Positions 11,806-21,474 of a stretch of 64,000 nucleotides of DNA are shown here, piece after piece (the stretch's first letter is position 1; each line of letters starts with the position of its first letter). Made by a program: the position numbers and the translations under genes. Below the pieces are notes generated by a model. The model did no database searches. It was not told the origin of the DNA and saw nothing but the letters and a program-made list of their open reading frames with translations. The stretch is from Saururus chinensis (taxonomy: Eukaryota; Streptophyta; Magnoliopsida; Piperales; Saururaceae), in contig CP141146.1 of NCBI GenBank assembly GCA_035235625.1, positions 39,787,709 through 39,851,708 on the forward strand. The letters are read 5' to 3'.

Positions 11806-12128
11806 TGTTGTGCCCGGCGTAGGCACAATTGGTACGCAGGAGTTCTACGCAGGGAAAGGGAAAGAAGCTGGAAGAAAGGGAAAGGAATTCTGGAATTACT
11901 TCAATAACATACCAACAAAGGAAGAAGACGACCCCCTTTATGGGGAGTCGCGCCCCATCTTGGGAGTCGTGCCACTAGTAGGCCCGGTTCACCCGTGGTC
12001 CACTAGTGCGCCAGTTTCTACAGCTTCTACTAATCAAAGTTACAATAATCAACTGCTAACTAGCCTACTGACATAATAAAGAACTAAAATAAAAGAAATA
12101 CTATCCACTAGTGCACCCGTGCACAACA
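11806..12128 (-). mobile_element. 5' LTR of gypsy element A (323 bp)
   Basis: The boundaries are an 8-bp inverted repeat, TGTTGTGC at 11806 and GCACAACA at 12121-12128. The primer binding site is correctly spaced on the gag side. The LTR is short compared with families L, X, Y and Z. There is no matching 3' LTR because the element is cut at 10643. Confidence 0.85.
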
Positions 12129-14283
12129 ATGGGGAAACTAGAACACGTGGTAGCCGGTGCACGAAGGCATACCACTTTGGATTCTCAGGGTCTAGGTTTG
12201 ACTATCTCAATAAATAAATCTCAACAGCATCAACAATTCAGATCGACTCAACCCGGGGAGTAACCATGTTCAACACAGAAACTCAAATCAAAATCAGGTG
12301 CTTTTGGACTAGCCAAGTTTTGATTAAGCGAGCGAGCGATTAATCCGGCATGCAATCTCACATCATTGCATCCAATCGATCTCATTCAAGAAATTCGCTT
12401 CATAATGCATGCAACATGATACATACGCGAGCAATCCTTACGTGAACTCCAACACATGGAATGTCCTCCTATCAGTCCCCACATGCATCATATTCGAGTC
12501 ATAAACAACCATGATTTCAAAATAAATTCCCCACATGTGTGTGTTCATACATTCCTAAGCACATGACCATGCTTGACAATAGCTTGCAAGGCAATAAACA
12601 CATGCTTTGATAAAAAAAAAAGCTATTGGGAAGGTATGATAAGGATGTAGGAAAATATGGAGCATGTTTAAGTATTATTTGGAAATACATGTTGATGGTT
12701 AAGCATGTTAGTATGATTTATCTTGAATCTACAGTTGATGATTTCTTATGTTTAAGCATGCTTCCAGTAAGGTTATTGTATGACAATGAACTAATGTGTC
12801 TTCTTATCGTATGAATAAATTGTGGGTGAATGGTGATACTATGTTCTAGTTTTATGCGTGGATTAAATATGTTTGTAGGAATTGAGTATTAGACTCCACT
12901 TGATTGAAATGATGGTTTTGAATGGATTTCCCCATGATTTTAGTTAGTAGTTATCTAACTCAAAATACTCCACATAAACATTAAAAACATCAATTGGAAG
13001 TAAAAATACCAAAATAAGTATAAAAAATCCAAAATGCCCAATTATGCTATGTAGCCGATCGATCAACCATTAACCCCGATTGATTGCCATAAGGGCAAAT
13101 TTGAGTCTTCTTCTTCTTTTCAAAATTCTATCCAAGACAACATTAATGAAACTTAAAACCTTCAATCAAAGCCTCAAATATCATAAAAATTCAATTAAAC
13201 ATTCCAGTATGCTAAATCAACTTATTTTAAATCAAAACCCTAAGAAATCAAGGCAAAAGATTAACTTTTTATTAACCTACAATTAAATCCCTAAATATGA
13301 AACCAATTCAAGAAAAACACATAAAAATCAAGATTTTTCAAACATAGCAAGGCTGAGATTAAAACCTATTACTTTTCACCTTATTTTGAGTCGGGTTAGC
13401 TCATTAATCACATCCGAAACCTCTAATAACTTTCCACTTTGGGCCCTATAGGGATTAGACACTAGATTCCTGGCTCAGCTCTTTCCCCAAATGGGAATGG
13501 GGTCAACCCTTTCCTTTTATAGGAAATAATGGGGTAGACCTAATTAAAACTTAGGGTGTAAATAGAATTATAAACTAAAAGTAGGTAATTTAGCCATTTA
13601 AACCTTAATAAGGACTAGAAAAATTCTAAATTTTTTCTAATGACTTGTTTTAATGTCTAGGATGTTTTAGACCAAAAACCCTAAATTCGACCGTGGGGAC
13701 ACAGGGGGGGTCCCGCCAAACCCTAATTTTTAAAAATTTTAAGAATATTCCAAAAATTCATAATTCACCTAAATTAACTTAAAACTCATCAAAGTAAAGT
13801 TAGTTTTGATTAAAACCTTTGGAAACCACCTTTATTTTTTAAAATCATCTAAATCGATAAGAAAATGCTTAACATAATGATGATTAAATAGGTGGGGTAT
13901 AAATAGAATTTAATACTAAAAATAGAAAACTTGCTTATTTTAAGCCCAAATTGATGTATAAAAATTTTGAAATATTTATTTAGTGTCTTAAGATGTTTTT
14001 AGGGTTTTTTAGGACCTATCATTCCAATTTCGCACGTGGGGCACACATCATGTCCCGCCTCTTAATTTTATGGAAAAAATAGTCAAAATTTTTAAAAATT
14101 ACAAAAAAATCCCAATTGACTTATCTTAACATAAAAAACCATCAAAGTGAATAAAATTTTGATAAAAACCTTTGTTAATGACCTTAATTTTAAAAATTGT
14201 CAAAACCGATCAAAGTTAACATTGAATCACACCATAATTACTAAATCAAATAAAATAAATCAGTTGAGTTTAGGGATCTTACA
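12129..14283 (-). mobile_element. Family L LTR (copy b), part 2
   Basis: Sequence resumes at the place equivalent to 40322 of the L copy at 39032 ('agaacacgtggtag', then 'gattctcagggtc'). It follows that copy through 'gactcaacccggggag' to the U3, ending GGGATCTTACA at 14283. A minus-strand TATAAAAG lies at 13514-13521. About 240 bp of L between 6919 and 12129 are missing. A 330-bp piece (12620-12945) is inverted relative to the other L copies. Confidence 0.75.
12620..12945 (+). other. Inverted segment inside L LTR copy b
   Basis: The words 'gtttaagtatta', 'atcttgaatct', 'aggttatt' and 'tcatgattt'-like text occur here in the same orientation as in the plus-strand L copy at 24910-25200, although the surrounding L copy is on the minus strand. 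At the left edge 'caatagctt' (12577) and 'aagctattg' (12620) form a short inverted repeat, a plausible inversion point. Confidence 0.6.
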
Positions 14284-14459
14284 AAGATATACTTCAAACT
14301 CTTGTAGTTTGTGAACACTTCAAACTCTTGACCATAAAGGTAATCCCTCCAAATCTTTAGTGTAAAGACCGCTATTGCTAGCTCTAGGTTATGTGTTGGA
14401 TAGTTTCGCTCATACACTCTAAGTTGATGAGAAACATAAGTTACCACTTTCCCATGTTA
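14284..14459 (-). pseudogene. Ty3/gypsy RNase H fragment (G0)
   Basis: The minus-strand translation reads [20 protein letters not shown], then [20 protein letters not shown] and [14 protein letters not shown]. This is the RNase H of gypsy pol (usual form AYASRQL..HEKNYPTHDLEL..F.LK.WRHYLYG). The L LTR copy b cuts it at 14283 and Z LTR copy 1 cuts it at 14465. Its other half lies at 22228-22301. Confidence 0.85.
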
Positions 14460-14464
14460 CATCA

Positions 14465-15351
14465 TGTAACGACCCAACCCGAGCCGGGCCCACAAAAAAA
14501 CACTAATACAAAATTTCTTTCCTTGAGCTAGAAATCATCATCTATGTGCAAGAGGTAAAGTATTCGTCTACGTACTACGGAGCTTCAAGCTTTCCCATAC
14601 GTAGACTTAAGTTGTAACAGACACATACACACAACGAAGCTTCATAGTTTGTCGCGTGTAAAACAAAATAAAACATATACTTATAATTGATTTGGATCGG
14701 GCCAATGTTGTCTTGCCGTTGGTTGCCTACGTACATATTGGATATTATTCCAATACGATCGGATCCGAATGTAGTTCTACCTAATGGCTAATACATACAA
14801 CAAGCATCACAAATGATATTTAATTGGAGTTATATAAAAATTTGTCATATATCGAAGTCAAGCGGAAATTAATAAGCCAACGAAAACGTACATCTCACTC
14901 TACCATAGAGCGGGATCAAGACTACATACACATGTCTTGCTCCATCACTGAGCCGAGATCAAACTCATACACATACTATACGTCTTGCTCTACCCTAGAG
15001 CAAGATGGAAGATAAATATGTCACATCAAAGCATAGCAGATTAGAGCACAAAAGGGTCATGGCATAACACACATCCTAATTTACCACATGCAGCTCTTAA
15101 ACAAGATGTCAGAAATACTTACTCCCCTCATGTCTCGTAAGGTAACGGTATTTCGAGTTGCTCATTCCTTCTTCGCGTCCTCCCCTTAGGATCCAAAGGT
15201 AGTGAACAAAGACTCCTCTAGCCTTCATACGTTCCTTGCCTTACATGGAAAGATATCTCACGAATGCTCCCATTCTCGGAGACTTCTTGTTTTCTGTGCC
15301 AGTGAATGGCACACAAATCCTGCCCTACTCGGGGATGTTCCTCATGCATCG
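14465..15351 (-). mobile_element. Family Z LTR (copy 1), part 1
   Basis: The element starts TGTAACGACCC at 14465 and ends TATTACA at 22222, with the perfect 5-bp target duplication CATCA at 14460-14464 and 22223-22227. It lies in the RNase H domain of G0. TATA-like signals in other Z copies read on the minus strand. This part contains the conserved module at 14694-14790 and a series of small hairpins (for example 14983-15005). A second Z LTR interrupts it at 15352. Confidence 0.85.
14694..14790 (-). repeat. Conserved LTR module M1 (Z copy 1)
   Basis: Contains GTTGCCTACGTACATAT and GATCGGATCCGAATGTAG. The module recurs in Z copy 2 and, reverse-complemented in plus-strand coordinates, in three X LTRs. 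Because Z reads on the minus strand and X on the plus, it has the same direction relative to the LTR in both families. Confidence 0.75.
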
Positions 15352-15533
15352 TGTGACGCCCCGACCCAAGAATCGACCCGGGCCGAGGGTCCGAAATCAA
15401 TAAAAACCAATTGAAAACCAGAACCAAGAGCGGCACACTCTGAGTGCGAGAGTCTTTTCGTTCCTCTACGTGCTACGGAACTTTAGCACTCCATTGCACG
15501 TAGGCAAGAACTGGCCTAATTATATAACTAATT

Positions 15534-15640
15534 CGGACCGGGCCAACATTGCATTGCCGTTGGTTGCCTACGTACATATCGGATAACATCCGCGATGTTA
15601 CTCCGATAAGATCGGATCCGGACGTAGTTCTGCCTATTGG
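15534..15640 (-). repeat. Conserved LTR module M1 (Z copy 2)
   Basis: The clearest copy. It reads CGGACCGGGCCAACATT, then GTTGCCTACGTACATATC, then AAGATCGGATCC and ACGTAGTTCTGCC. It lies 180-290 bp from the LTR end (U5 side). Confidence 0.78.
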
Positions 15641-15743
15641 CTACTACATACAACCGGCATACCAAAAACACATACGTATAAAATATGTATCTCCGAATAT
15701 TTAATCGGAGTTATACAAAAACCCGATAAAACACTGGCAACAC

Positions 15744-15897
15744 ACATCTCACTCTATCATAGAGACGAGCACCACACGACCACCACAACATGCCTCGCTC
15801 TATTCCAGAGCGGATGCATCACATTCACACGTCTCGCTCCATCACTGAGCCGAGAACGAACACACACTACACGTCTCGCTCTCCCGTAGAGCGAGAC
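15744..15897 (-). other. Cluster of small hairpins in Z LTR
   Basis: Four successive stems are built on CTCGCTCT/AGAGCGAG-type arms spaced about 35-45 bp apart. The best, at 15873-15897, pairs GTCTCGCTCT with AGAGCGAGAC around a 5-base loop. Z copy 1 has the equivalent series at about 14890-15005, with TCTTGCTCT paired to AGAGCAAGA. Confidence 0.6.
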
Positions 15898-16312
15898 AAC
15901 ACACATCATGACATAAAAGCACACATCATATCATATAAGCATAGCAAACATATGGATCATATCATAACACGTCATAACTAGCACAAGTCGTTAAATAATT
16001 AAAATAGGAAGTAAGAAACTCTTACTCCCCTGATGTCTCACGAGGTAGCAGTATTCAGGCTGCTCATTTCTGGGCGTCCTCCCCTTCCGGAGACAGTGGA
16101 CATAGCCTCCTCTTGTCCCGGTTCATTCCTCTCTTCTAGGAACGCCAACTTGAGGGATGGACTATGCCATTACGTAGATCACCCTCGAATTAGCTAGGAA
16201 CAGCTCAAGAATGACTCGAATTGGACTTAAAATGAGTGAGAAACGAAGAATAGAAGTTTCTAAACGTGGGAGAGAATTCTCCTTCCTTCCTTTCTTCTGG
16301 ATGTCAAGGATG

Positions 16313-16321
16313 CTATTTATA
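16313..16321 (-). promoter_or_regulatory. TATA box of Z LTR
   Basis: The minus strand reads TATAAATAG about 690 bp into the LTR. The TATTTAAG at 29259 in the G3 5' LTR is probably the equivalent. Confidence 0.55.
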
Positions 16322-16374
16322 GAAGAATTGGATAGATGTGAGGTTGACACGTATCAACCCTATCCGCTTTGTCA

Positions 16375-16500
16375 GCAATCCTATCCACTATCAATCCTAT
16401 CCGCTTTGTCAGCAAGCCTATCCACTATCGATCATATCCGCTTTGTCAGCAATCCTATCCACTATCAATCATATCCGCTTTGTCAGTAGTCCTATCCACT
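16375..16500. repeat. Short tandem repeat 'cctatcc' type
   Basis: Units of about 35 bp built from 'tatccgctttgtcagcaa' and 'tcctatccactatc' are repeated four times, just upstream of the Z transcription start (minus strand). They resemble the enhancer-like repeats found in some LTR U3 regions. Confidence 0.65.
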
Positions 16501-17013
16501 GCGTCGTTGATCCTATCCAGAAAGATATTATTTTATTAAAATAATATCTTAACCTCAAAACGCGATAACTTTCAACCTTAACGTTGGAATCGCACGCCCT
16601 TGATACCGATGGACTCGTGTCGACGAGCCCTTCGAAATAAGACCAAAACATGGGTAGGTCATCCTGCACTTTCAAAGTGGGTCCCGCCCATATGACATTT
16701 TTTCCTGAGGTCGGAATCGTGCGTTCTTAGTACCGATAGACTCGTATCGACGAGCCCTTTGAAACTAAACCACACATGGGTAGGTTATCCAGCACTTTTC
16801 GACGAGGCCCCGCCCATGTGGCACACTTCCCGAGGTCATAACTTTCATTCCCGACCTCCGTTTTGTGTGTTCTTTGATTCGTCACGCTCGTTACTTCAAG
16901 CTCTACCCAGATACGGGGATTTTACCTAATGAAACCCCCTAACACTAACCTCAAATTACTAAATTACCCTTAACCCACTCGGGTTAAACATAACCGGAAA
17001 ACGGGTCGTTACA

Positions 17014-17642
17014 CATTGTGGCTCTTCAGCGAAAGATAGAGCCTCCCCTACTCTGGATTGCTTCTCTGGTTGTGGGCTGGCAACTTCGGATGGAACCCCG
17101 TCTTGCTCTTGGCCCCTTTTTCTTACTCTGGTGCCCGAGGACAATGGCTATGGCCTTTCCTTGTCTCGGGACATTTTTTTCCTCATATGAATCACCAACT
17201 CAGAAAATGGACCCCTCCATCGCGAAGAGCATACTTGATTTAGTCCAGAACGCCTCTTGGATGGACTAAATCGGAGCTAGGATGCTCAGAAACAGAGAAA
17301 AAGAAGATTATCGGTGCTCAAGGACAACGGGCAGAACTTCTCCTTCTCTTAGGGCATTTCCTCTTCATATGGTCTCCAACTCGAAGAATGGACTGCTCCA
17401 TTGCGTAAAGCACGCTCGATTTACTTAAGAACGCCTCTTGAACGACCTTAATCAGACTCAGAACAGTTAGAAACGAAGGAGGAGAAGAACTGCTCAGAAA
17501 TTGGAAGAAAAAGGGGTATAAATAGGCCCCCGAGCCACCGAAACCACGGCGCCGCGGTAACGCACAGGTCGCTCCAGCGCATTACGTGGGTCACTCCCGT
17601 GCGTGGAACCGCGGTGCCCGTGGTGCCATTTTTCCGTGACAC
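17014..17642 (-). mobile_element. Family Z LTR (copy 1), part 2
   Basis: Continues Z copy 1 after the nested Z copy 2. It includes a duplicated block: 'ctcatatgaatcaccaactc' near 17184 and 'tcatatggtctccaactcga' near 17355, about 170 bp apart. The sequence near 17517 (ggggtataaatagg) covers the promoter region. Element V interrupts it at 17643. Confidence 0.75.
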
Positions 17643-17688
17643 TGTTGTGAACGTCATAAGGGCCTATTATTAGGTAATTATGTAATAA
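17643..17688 (+). repeat. Left terminal inverted repeat of V
   Basis: The first 46 bp of the V LTR, containing the quasi-palindrome ATTAGGTAATTATGTAAT. It joins directly to the inverted gag start. It matches the reverse complement of 21751-21795 for the outer 26 bases or so; the inner palindrome is flipped between the two ends. Confidence 0.85.
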
Positions 17689-17737
17689 GGGGCGGCAGCA
17701 ACCTGTTTGCCTCTTGCCATGGCCGGGGATCGATAGA

Positions 17738-17749
17738 GCTCCAAAACCA
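17738..17749 (-). other. Primer binding site, inverted copy (V)
   Basis: The minus strand reads TGGTTTTGGAGC, a mutated tRNA-Met site (TGGTATCAGAGC). It lies next to the LTR end at 17754 and is followed by a gag start with ATGGCAAGAGG. Confidence 0.7.
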
Positions 17750-17753
17750 ATGA

Positions 17754-18048
17754 TGTGGATGATTGTCCAGAAGCATGGAGTAGTGTAGGGAGACCGGGAA
17801 AGGGAAGAGTGGATGGCATGGCCATCGGACAGAAAGAGAAAACGATAAGAAAACTAATAATTCACTTCATTCATAATCAAATCAGGGCATAACCCTTACA
17901 CTTAAATAGACTGGCTAAGTGGGCTCACTAACAAGCACCTAAGGCCCATTAGCATAATTAAAGGAAAACACTAATTAAATTACCTAATTACCTAAACACA
18001 CCTTATTACATAATTACCTAATAATAGGCCCTTATGATGTTCACAACA
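17754..18048 (-). mobile_element. Internal inverted LTR of V (295 bp)
   Basis: A complete LTR read on the minus strand from TGTTGTGAACATC at 18048 to near 17754. It has a primer site on its downstream side and a polypurine tract (GCGGAAGCTGGGTGGAA) on its upstream side, i.e. the arrangement internal-LTR-internal expected of a circle or tandem intermediate. Its length equals that of the LTR at 18613. Confidence 0.85.
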
Positions 18049-18612
18049 TTCCACCCAGCTTCCGCATCACCTCGTCCTCGAGGTGACCTAAAACTCCAAG
18101 CATTGGGCTCACCAAAGCTCCGCTTCGAACAGCCGGTCCGGAACCGTAGATGAGACACGCAAAATGATGGAGATAGTGGGTCACTACTCATAAGCAGACG
18201 TGCAGAAGCCAAAGCGAACCTGATGGACGTGCAGTTAACTAAATCCAAGGGCAAGACATAGCTGTGGGCGGCATAGACGGAAGATGAAGAAGGCGGCAGA
18301 GCAAAGGAGCGGTGCGGCTTGCTGGGTGTACGACAACATGGGGTGCCTACACAGGTCTCCAACAAGTGGGGTACCATAGAGACTACAGGGCCCCCCAAGA
18401 CAGCCCACAGAGGGCATCAGATAGCATTATGAGTGGCCCACAGAGGCTAGCGGACATCAGAAGTAACAGGGTCAAATAAGTGCAGCAATCAACTAGAGAC
18501 GATGGTGTAGGGTGAGCTGTTGACCAACATGAAGCATGGAATCCCGGTATGAGGTGGAAGCTTGGAGTTTTAGGTCACCTCGAGGATGAGGTGATGCGGA
18601 AGCAGGGTTGAA

Positions 18613-18907
18613 TATTGTGAACGTCATAAGGGCTTATTATTAGGTAATTATGTAATAAATGATATTTAGGTAATTAAATAATTTAATTAGTATTTTCTTT
18701 TAATTATACTAATAGGCCTTGGGTGCTTGTTAGTGAGCCCACTTAGCTAGTCTATTTAAGTGTAAGGGTTATGCCCTGATTTGATTCTGAATGAAGTGAA
18801 TTATTAGTTTTCTTATCGTTTTCCTTTTTTGTCCGATGGCTATACCAACCACTCTTCCCTTTCCCGGTCTCCCTACGCTGCTCTATATTTGTAGATAATC
18901 ATCTACA
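18613..18907 (+). mobile_element. Internal plus-strand LTR of V (295 bp)
   Basis: Preceded by a degenerate polypurine tract ('gcggaagcagggttgaa') and followed by a primer site at 18912-18923 (TGATATCAAAGT). The first bases are TATTGTGAACG, so the terminal TG has mutated. It contains 'tctatttaagtgtaagggtt', a plausible TATA/start region. Confidence 0.85.
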
Positions 18908-18940
18908 TCATTGATATCAAAGTTCTATCAATTCCCAACC

Positions 18941-19230
18941 ATGACAAGAGGTAAATAAGTTGCTACCGCCCCTGAAATCCAGCCCATGAAGGAGACTGAA
19001 GTTTCAACGGACAGCCCCTCAGTTGCTACCACGGCCGTTCTGATGCCTGCAGACGATTCCATGCTGTTCTGATGCCCACAGACGATTCCATGCTGTTCTG
19101 ATGCCCACAGACGATTCCATGCGCAACTCGTTACCACGGTGAAAGTATTGGCCGCAGACATTGCACAGATCAAGGCAGCATAGTCCGCGTCCACAACATC
19201 CATCCTCGCCAGATCCCAGACAGCCCAGGT
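18941..19230 (+). pseudogene. Degenerate gag N-terminus of V
   Basis: The translation begins MTRGK, a stop, then VATAPEIQPMKETEVSTDSP. This aligns with the start of element A gag (MAQGKQAATAPENQPEKETL). A 31-bp unit around 'gatgcccacagacgattcc' is repeated three times (19030-19120). Similarity ends near 19230 before any capsid motif. Confidence 0.65.
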
Positions 19231-19239
19231 GCCGTCCCA

Positions 19240-20605
19240 GGTTGCACCACCAACAATGGTGGAGATCGAGACCAGCGGCGGCCGGCCGGAGGAGGAGAAG
19301 GTCCCCCTAAACCCGAATCCGAGCCATAAGACAGTGAAGACGAAGGTCCTGGACAGTGGATTTGGCGTGAACAGAGAAGCATGTGAGCGAAGATCAAACC
19401 ATGGCTTCCGCCGCGCCAGCCAGAACTTCCGCCAGTTCACTGGTTCTGCAGAGGGCGTGGGATTTCCTTGTTCGGCAAAGGAGAAGGTGTTTCTGTAAGG
19501 CACGCCGGACATCACAGCTAGCCATCATAGACAAAGCTGGCCGCTTTGCCCTGCCCTCTTGCTGCCGAAGTGGCTTGCGCTCCAGTCGCCGCTCAAGCCA
19601 GCAATGTCGAACCCCCAAACTCCCTGTTTCACTGTCGGAAGCAGGGGAGGTGTACTCCTCCGCAGCATTCTCCTGCGTCCATGGCCGTCCTGGCGCTTGC
19701 ATCGACACTGGAGCACAAGCAGCGATTTTATGGGGGAACCGGGCCAACCGTGCTTCCCTCGGTCCCGGCGGCAGGGGCCCAGTCTGTCACCTTCGTCGAT
19801 GCCAGGAACAGCTGGGTCCACAATGGGGTCTGGACCGCGGGGTGAAGAAGGAGAAGAAGCTCTGCCCGCTCCTCGTCCTCTCCAAGCCCGGCAAGACCCT
19901 GCCGTCTCAATCACCGCCGATCGCAAGGCCCAACTCGATTTCCCCATTCATGCTATCAAATTCCTCCGCCCATTCACCTCCGCCGAAGCTGTAGCCGCCG
20001 TGGTCATGCCGGATGCGCAGTCGATGTTTCCTTTCTCAGAATCGTCACAATCTTCGGGCCTGGAGCAAACTTTCCTTGTGGGAGAAGATGCTACCCTGAT
20101 CACACGGGATTGCCTTGGACATTTGCTGCGGATTTTGCTTGCTGGGGGCATAGCGCTATTGGTCATTCCAGATTTTACACCGGACCACAAATTCTGGGCT
20201 TTGATGGCAAAAATTCTACTGCTCGCTGATACAAATTTCCTGAGCAGGATTTTCGCTGGGAAATTGATCACTTCTGGCTTCTCTTCCGATCGCTGCTCAG
20301 CATCACAGAATCCGGCCACTACCTCCAGCTTAATTAACGGTGAACAATCCAGGATTCACTTCCTGGCCTTGATCTTGGGGAAATTTCATTGCAACCGGGT
20401 TTTGCTTTACCTGGCTGGAGAAAATGCCAGTCGTTTTAGGGAAAAGGGTGGCCAGATCGCAAGAGATTGCTCTGGCAGTTCGCTGCAGATCTCTTTGGCT
20501 GGAGGCGTTGCCCTCTTGGTCCTTCAGACCCCAATCGTCCGTAGAAGGGATTTCTTTCCGGGATTACGATCGCTACCTAGGCTTATTTGCAGAAGTTTCC
20601 TCTAG
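19240..20605 (+). other. GC-rich segment of unknown origin in V
   Basis: The segment replaces the expected gag-pol. A 348-codon open frame (19559-20605) lacks any motif I recognise. It contains two diverged copies of a unit about 355 bp apart, seen as TRDCLGHLLRILLAGGIALL and ARDCSGSSLQISLAGGVALL. Base composition is GC-richer than the flanking Z LTR. It could be captured host sequence or decayed retroelement leader. I do not call it a gene, because other frames are also open and no copy elsewhere supports selection. Confidence 0.45.
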
Positions 20606-20850
20606 ATTGGCCGCATGAATCCCGAATTCCACTTGTCTTTGGCAATACTATTTTCATCGCGATTTGAAGAAGGGATATGTTGTTATCACTCATGTCATAA
20701 ACAGATTCGGATGCATCCGGTTTGCGGGTCCGTAGTCAGCCCAAGTGACCGTTCAACCGAATTTGGGTTAACTCAATTATGGCCGGTTTGGGCGGTGTCA
20801 ACCTCACGAATTTGGCGAGTGCCCTGTGCTAGCCGCCTTCTTATTCGTGC

Positions 20851-20977
20851 TGTTGTGTTAGCCGCCTTTTTATTCTAAGCCGAAACTAGTCTGCTGGGAT
20901 AGTTCTTATTCATGCTGTTGTGTTAGCCGCCTTTTTATTCTAGCTGAAACTAGTCTGTTGGGATAGTTCTTGCTCCA
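20851..20977 (+). repeat. 64-bp tandem duplication in V
   Basis: Two near-identical 64-bp units starting TGTTGTGTTAGCCGCC (20851 and 20915), each containing 'gaaactagtctg' and 'gggatagttctt'. Confidence 0.85.
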
Positions 20978-20979
20978 TG

Positions 20980-21474
20980 CATCCGCCCGCTCTACGTTGG
21001 TCAATGGCTCACCCAACACCATTGTCTCTAATTGATTGCTGCACTTATTTGACCCTGTTATTTCTTATGTCTACTAGCCTCTGTGGGCCACTCATAATGT
21101 TGTCTGATGCCCTCTGTAGGCTGTCTTAGGGGGCCTGTAGCCTCTATGGTGCCCCGCTTGTTGGAGACCTGTGTAGGTACCCCATGTTGTCATACACCCA
21201 ACAAGCCGTAACGCTCCTTTGCTCTACCGCCTTCTTCATCTTTTGTCTATGGCGCCCACATCTATGTCTTGCCCTTAGATTTAGTTAACTGCACATCCAT
21301 CAGGTTCGCTTTGGCTTCTGCACGTCTGCTTATGAGTAGTGACCCACTATCTCCATCATTTTGCGTGTCTCATCCACGGTTCCGGACCAGCTATTCACAG
21401 CGGAGCTTTGGTGGGCCCAATGCTTAGAGTTTTAGGTCACCTCGTGGACGAGGTGATGCGGAAGCGGGGTAGAA
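20980..21474 (+). other. 3' internal region and polypurine tract of V
   Basis: Non-coding, ending with GCGGAAGCGGGGTAGAA directly before the LTR at 21475. The same sequence occurs inverted at 18049-18540, diverged by several percent and small indels. Confidence 0.8.

Larger units (their letters stand above)
15352..17013 (-). mobile_element. Family Z LTR (copy 2), solo LTR
   Basis: The LTR runs from TGTGACGCCCCG to GGGTCGTTACA, with an imperfect target duplication CATCG/CATTG on either side (15347-15351, 17014-17018). It is nested in Z copy 1 and aligned with it throughout. It has module M1 at 15534-15640, hairpins at 15744-15897, a minus-strand TATA box at 16313, and in U3 a duplicated block of about 125 bp (16575-16690 and 16705-16820) carrying 'actcgtatcgacgagccc'. 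There is no internal region, so it is a solo LTR. Confidence 0.85.

Noticed and set aside
19559..20605. 348-codon open frame as a protein-coding gene
   Set aside because: It is long but inside a rearranged non-autonomous element. Overlapping frames are also open, and I recognise no domain, promoter or splice signals. It is reported as a finding instead.
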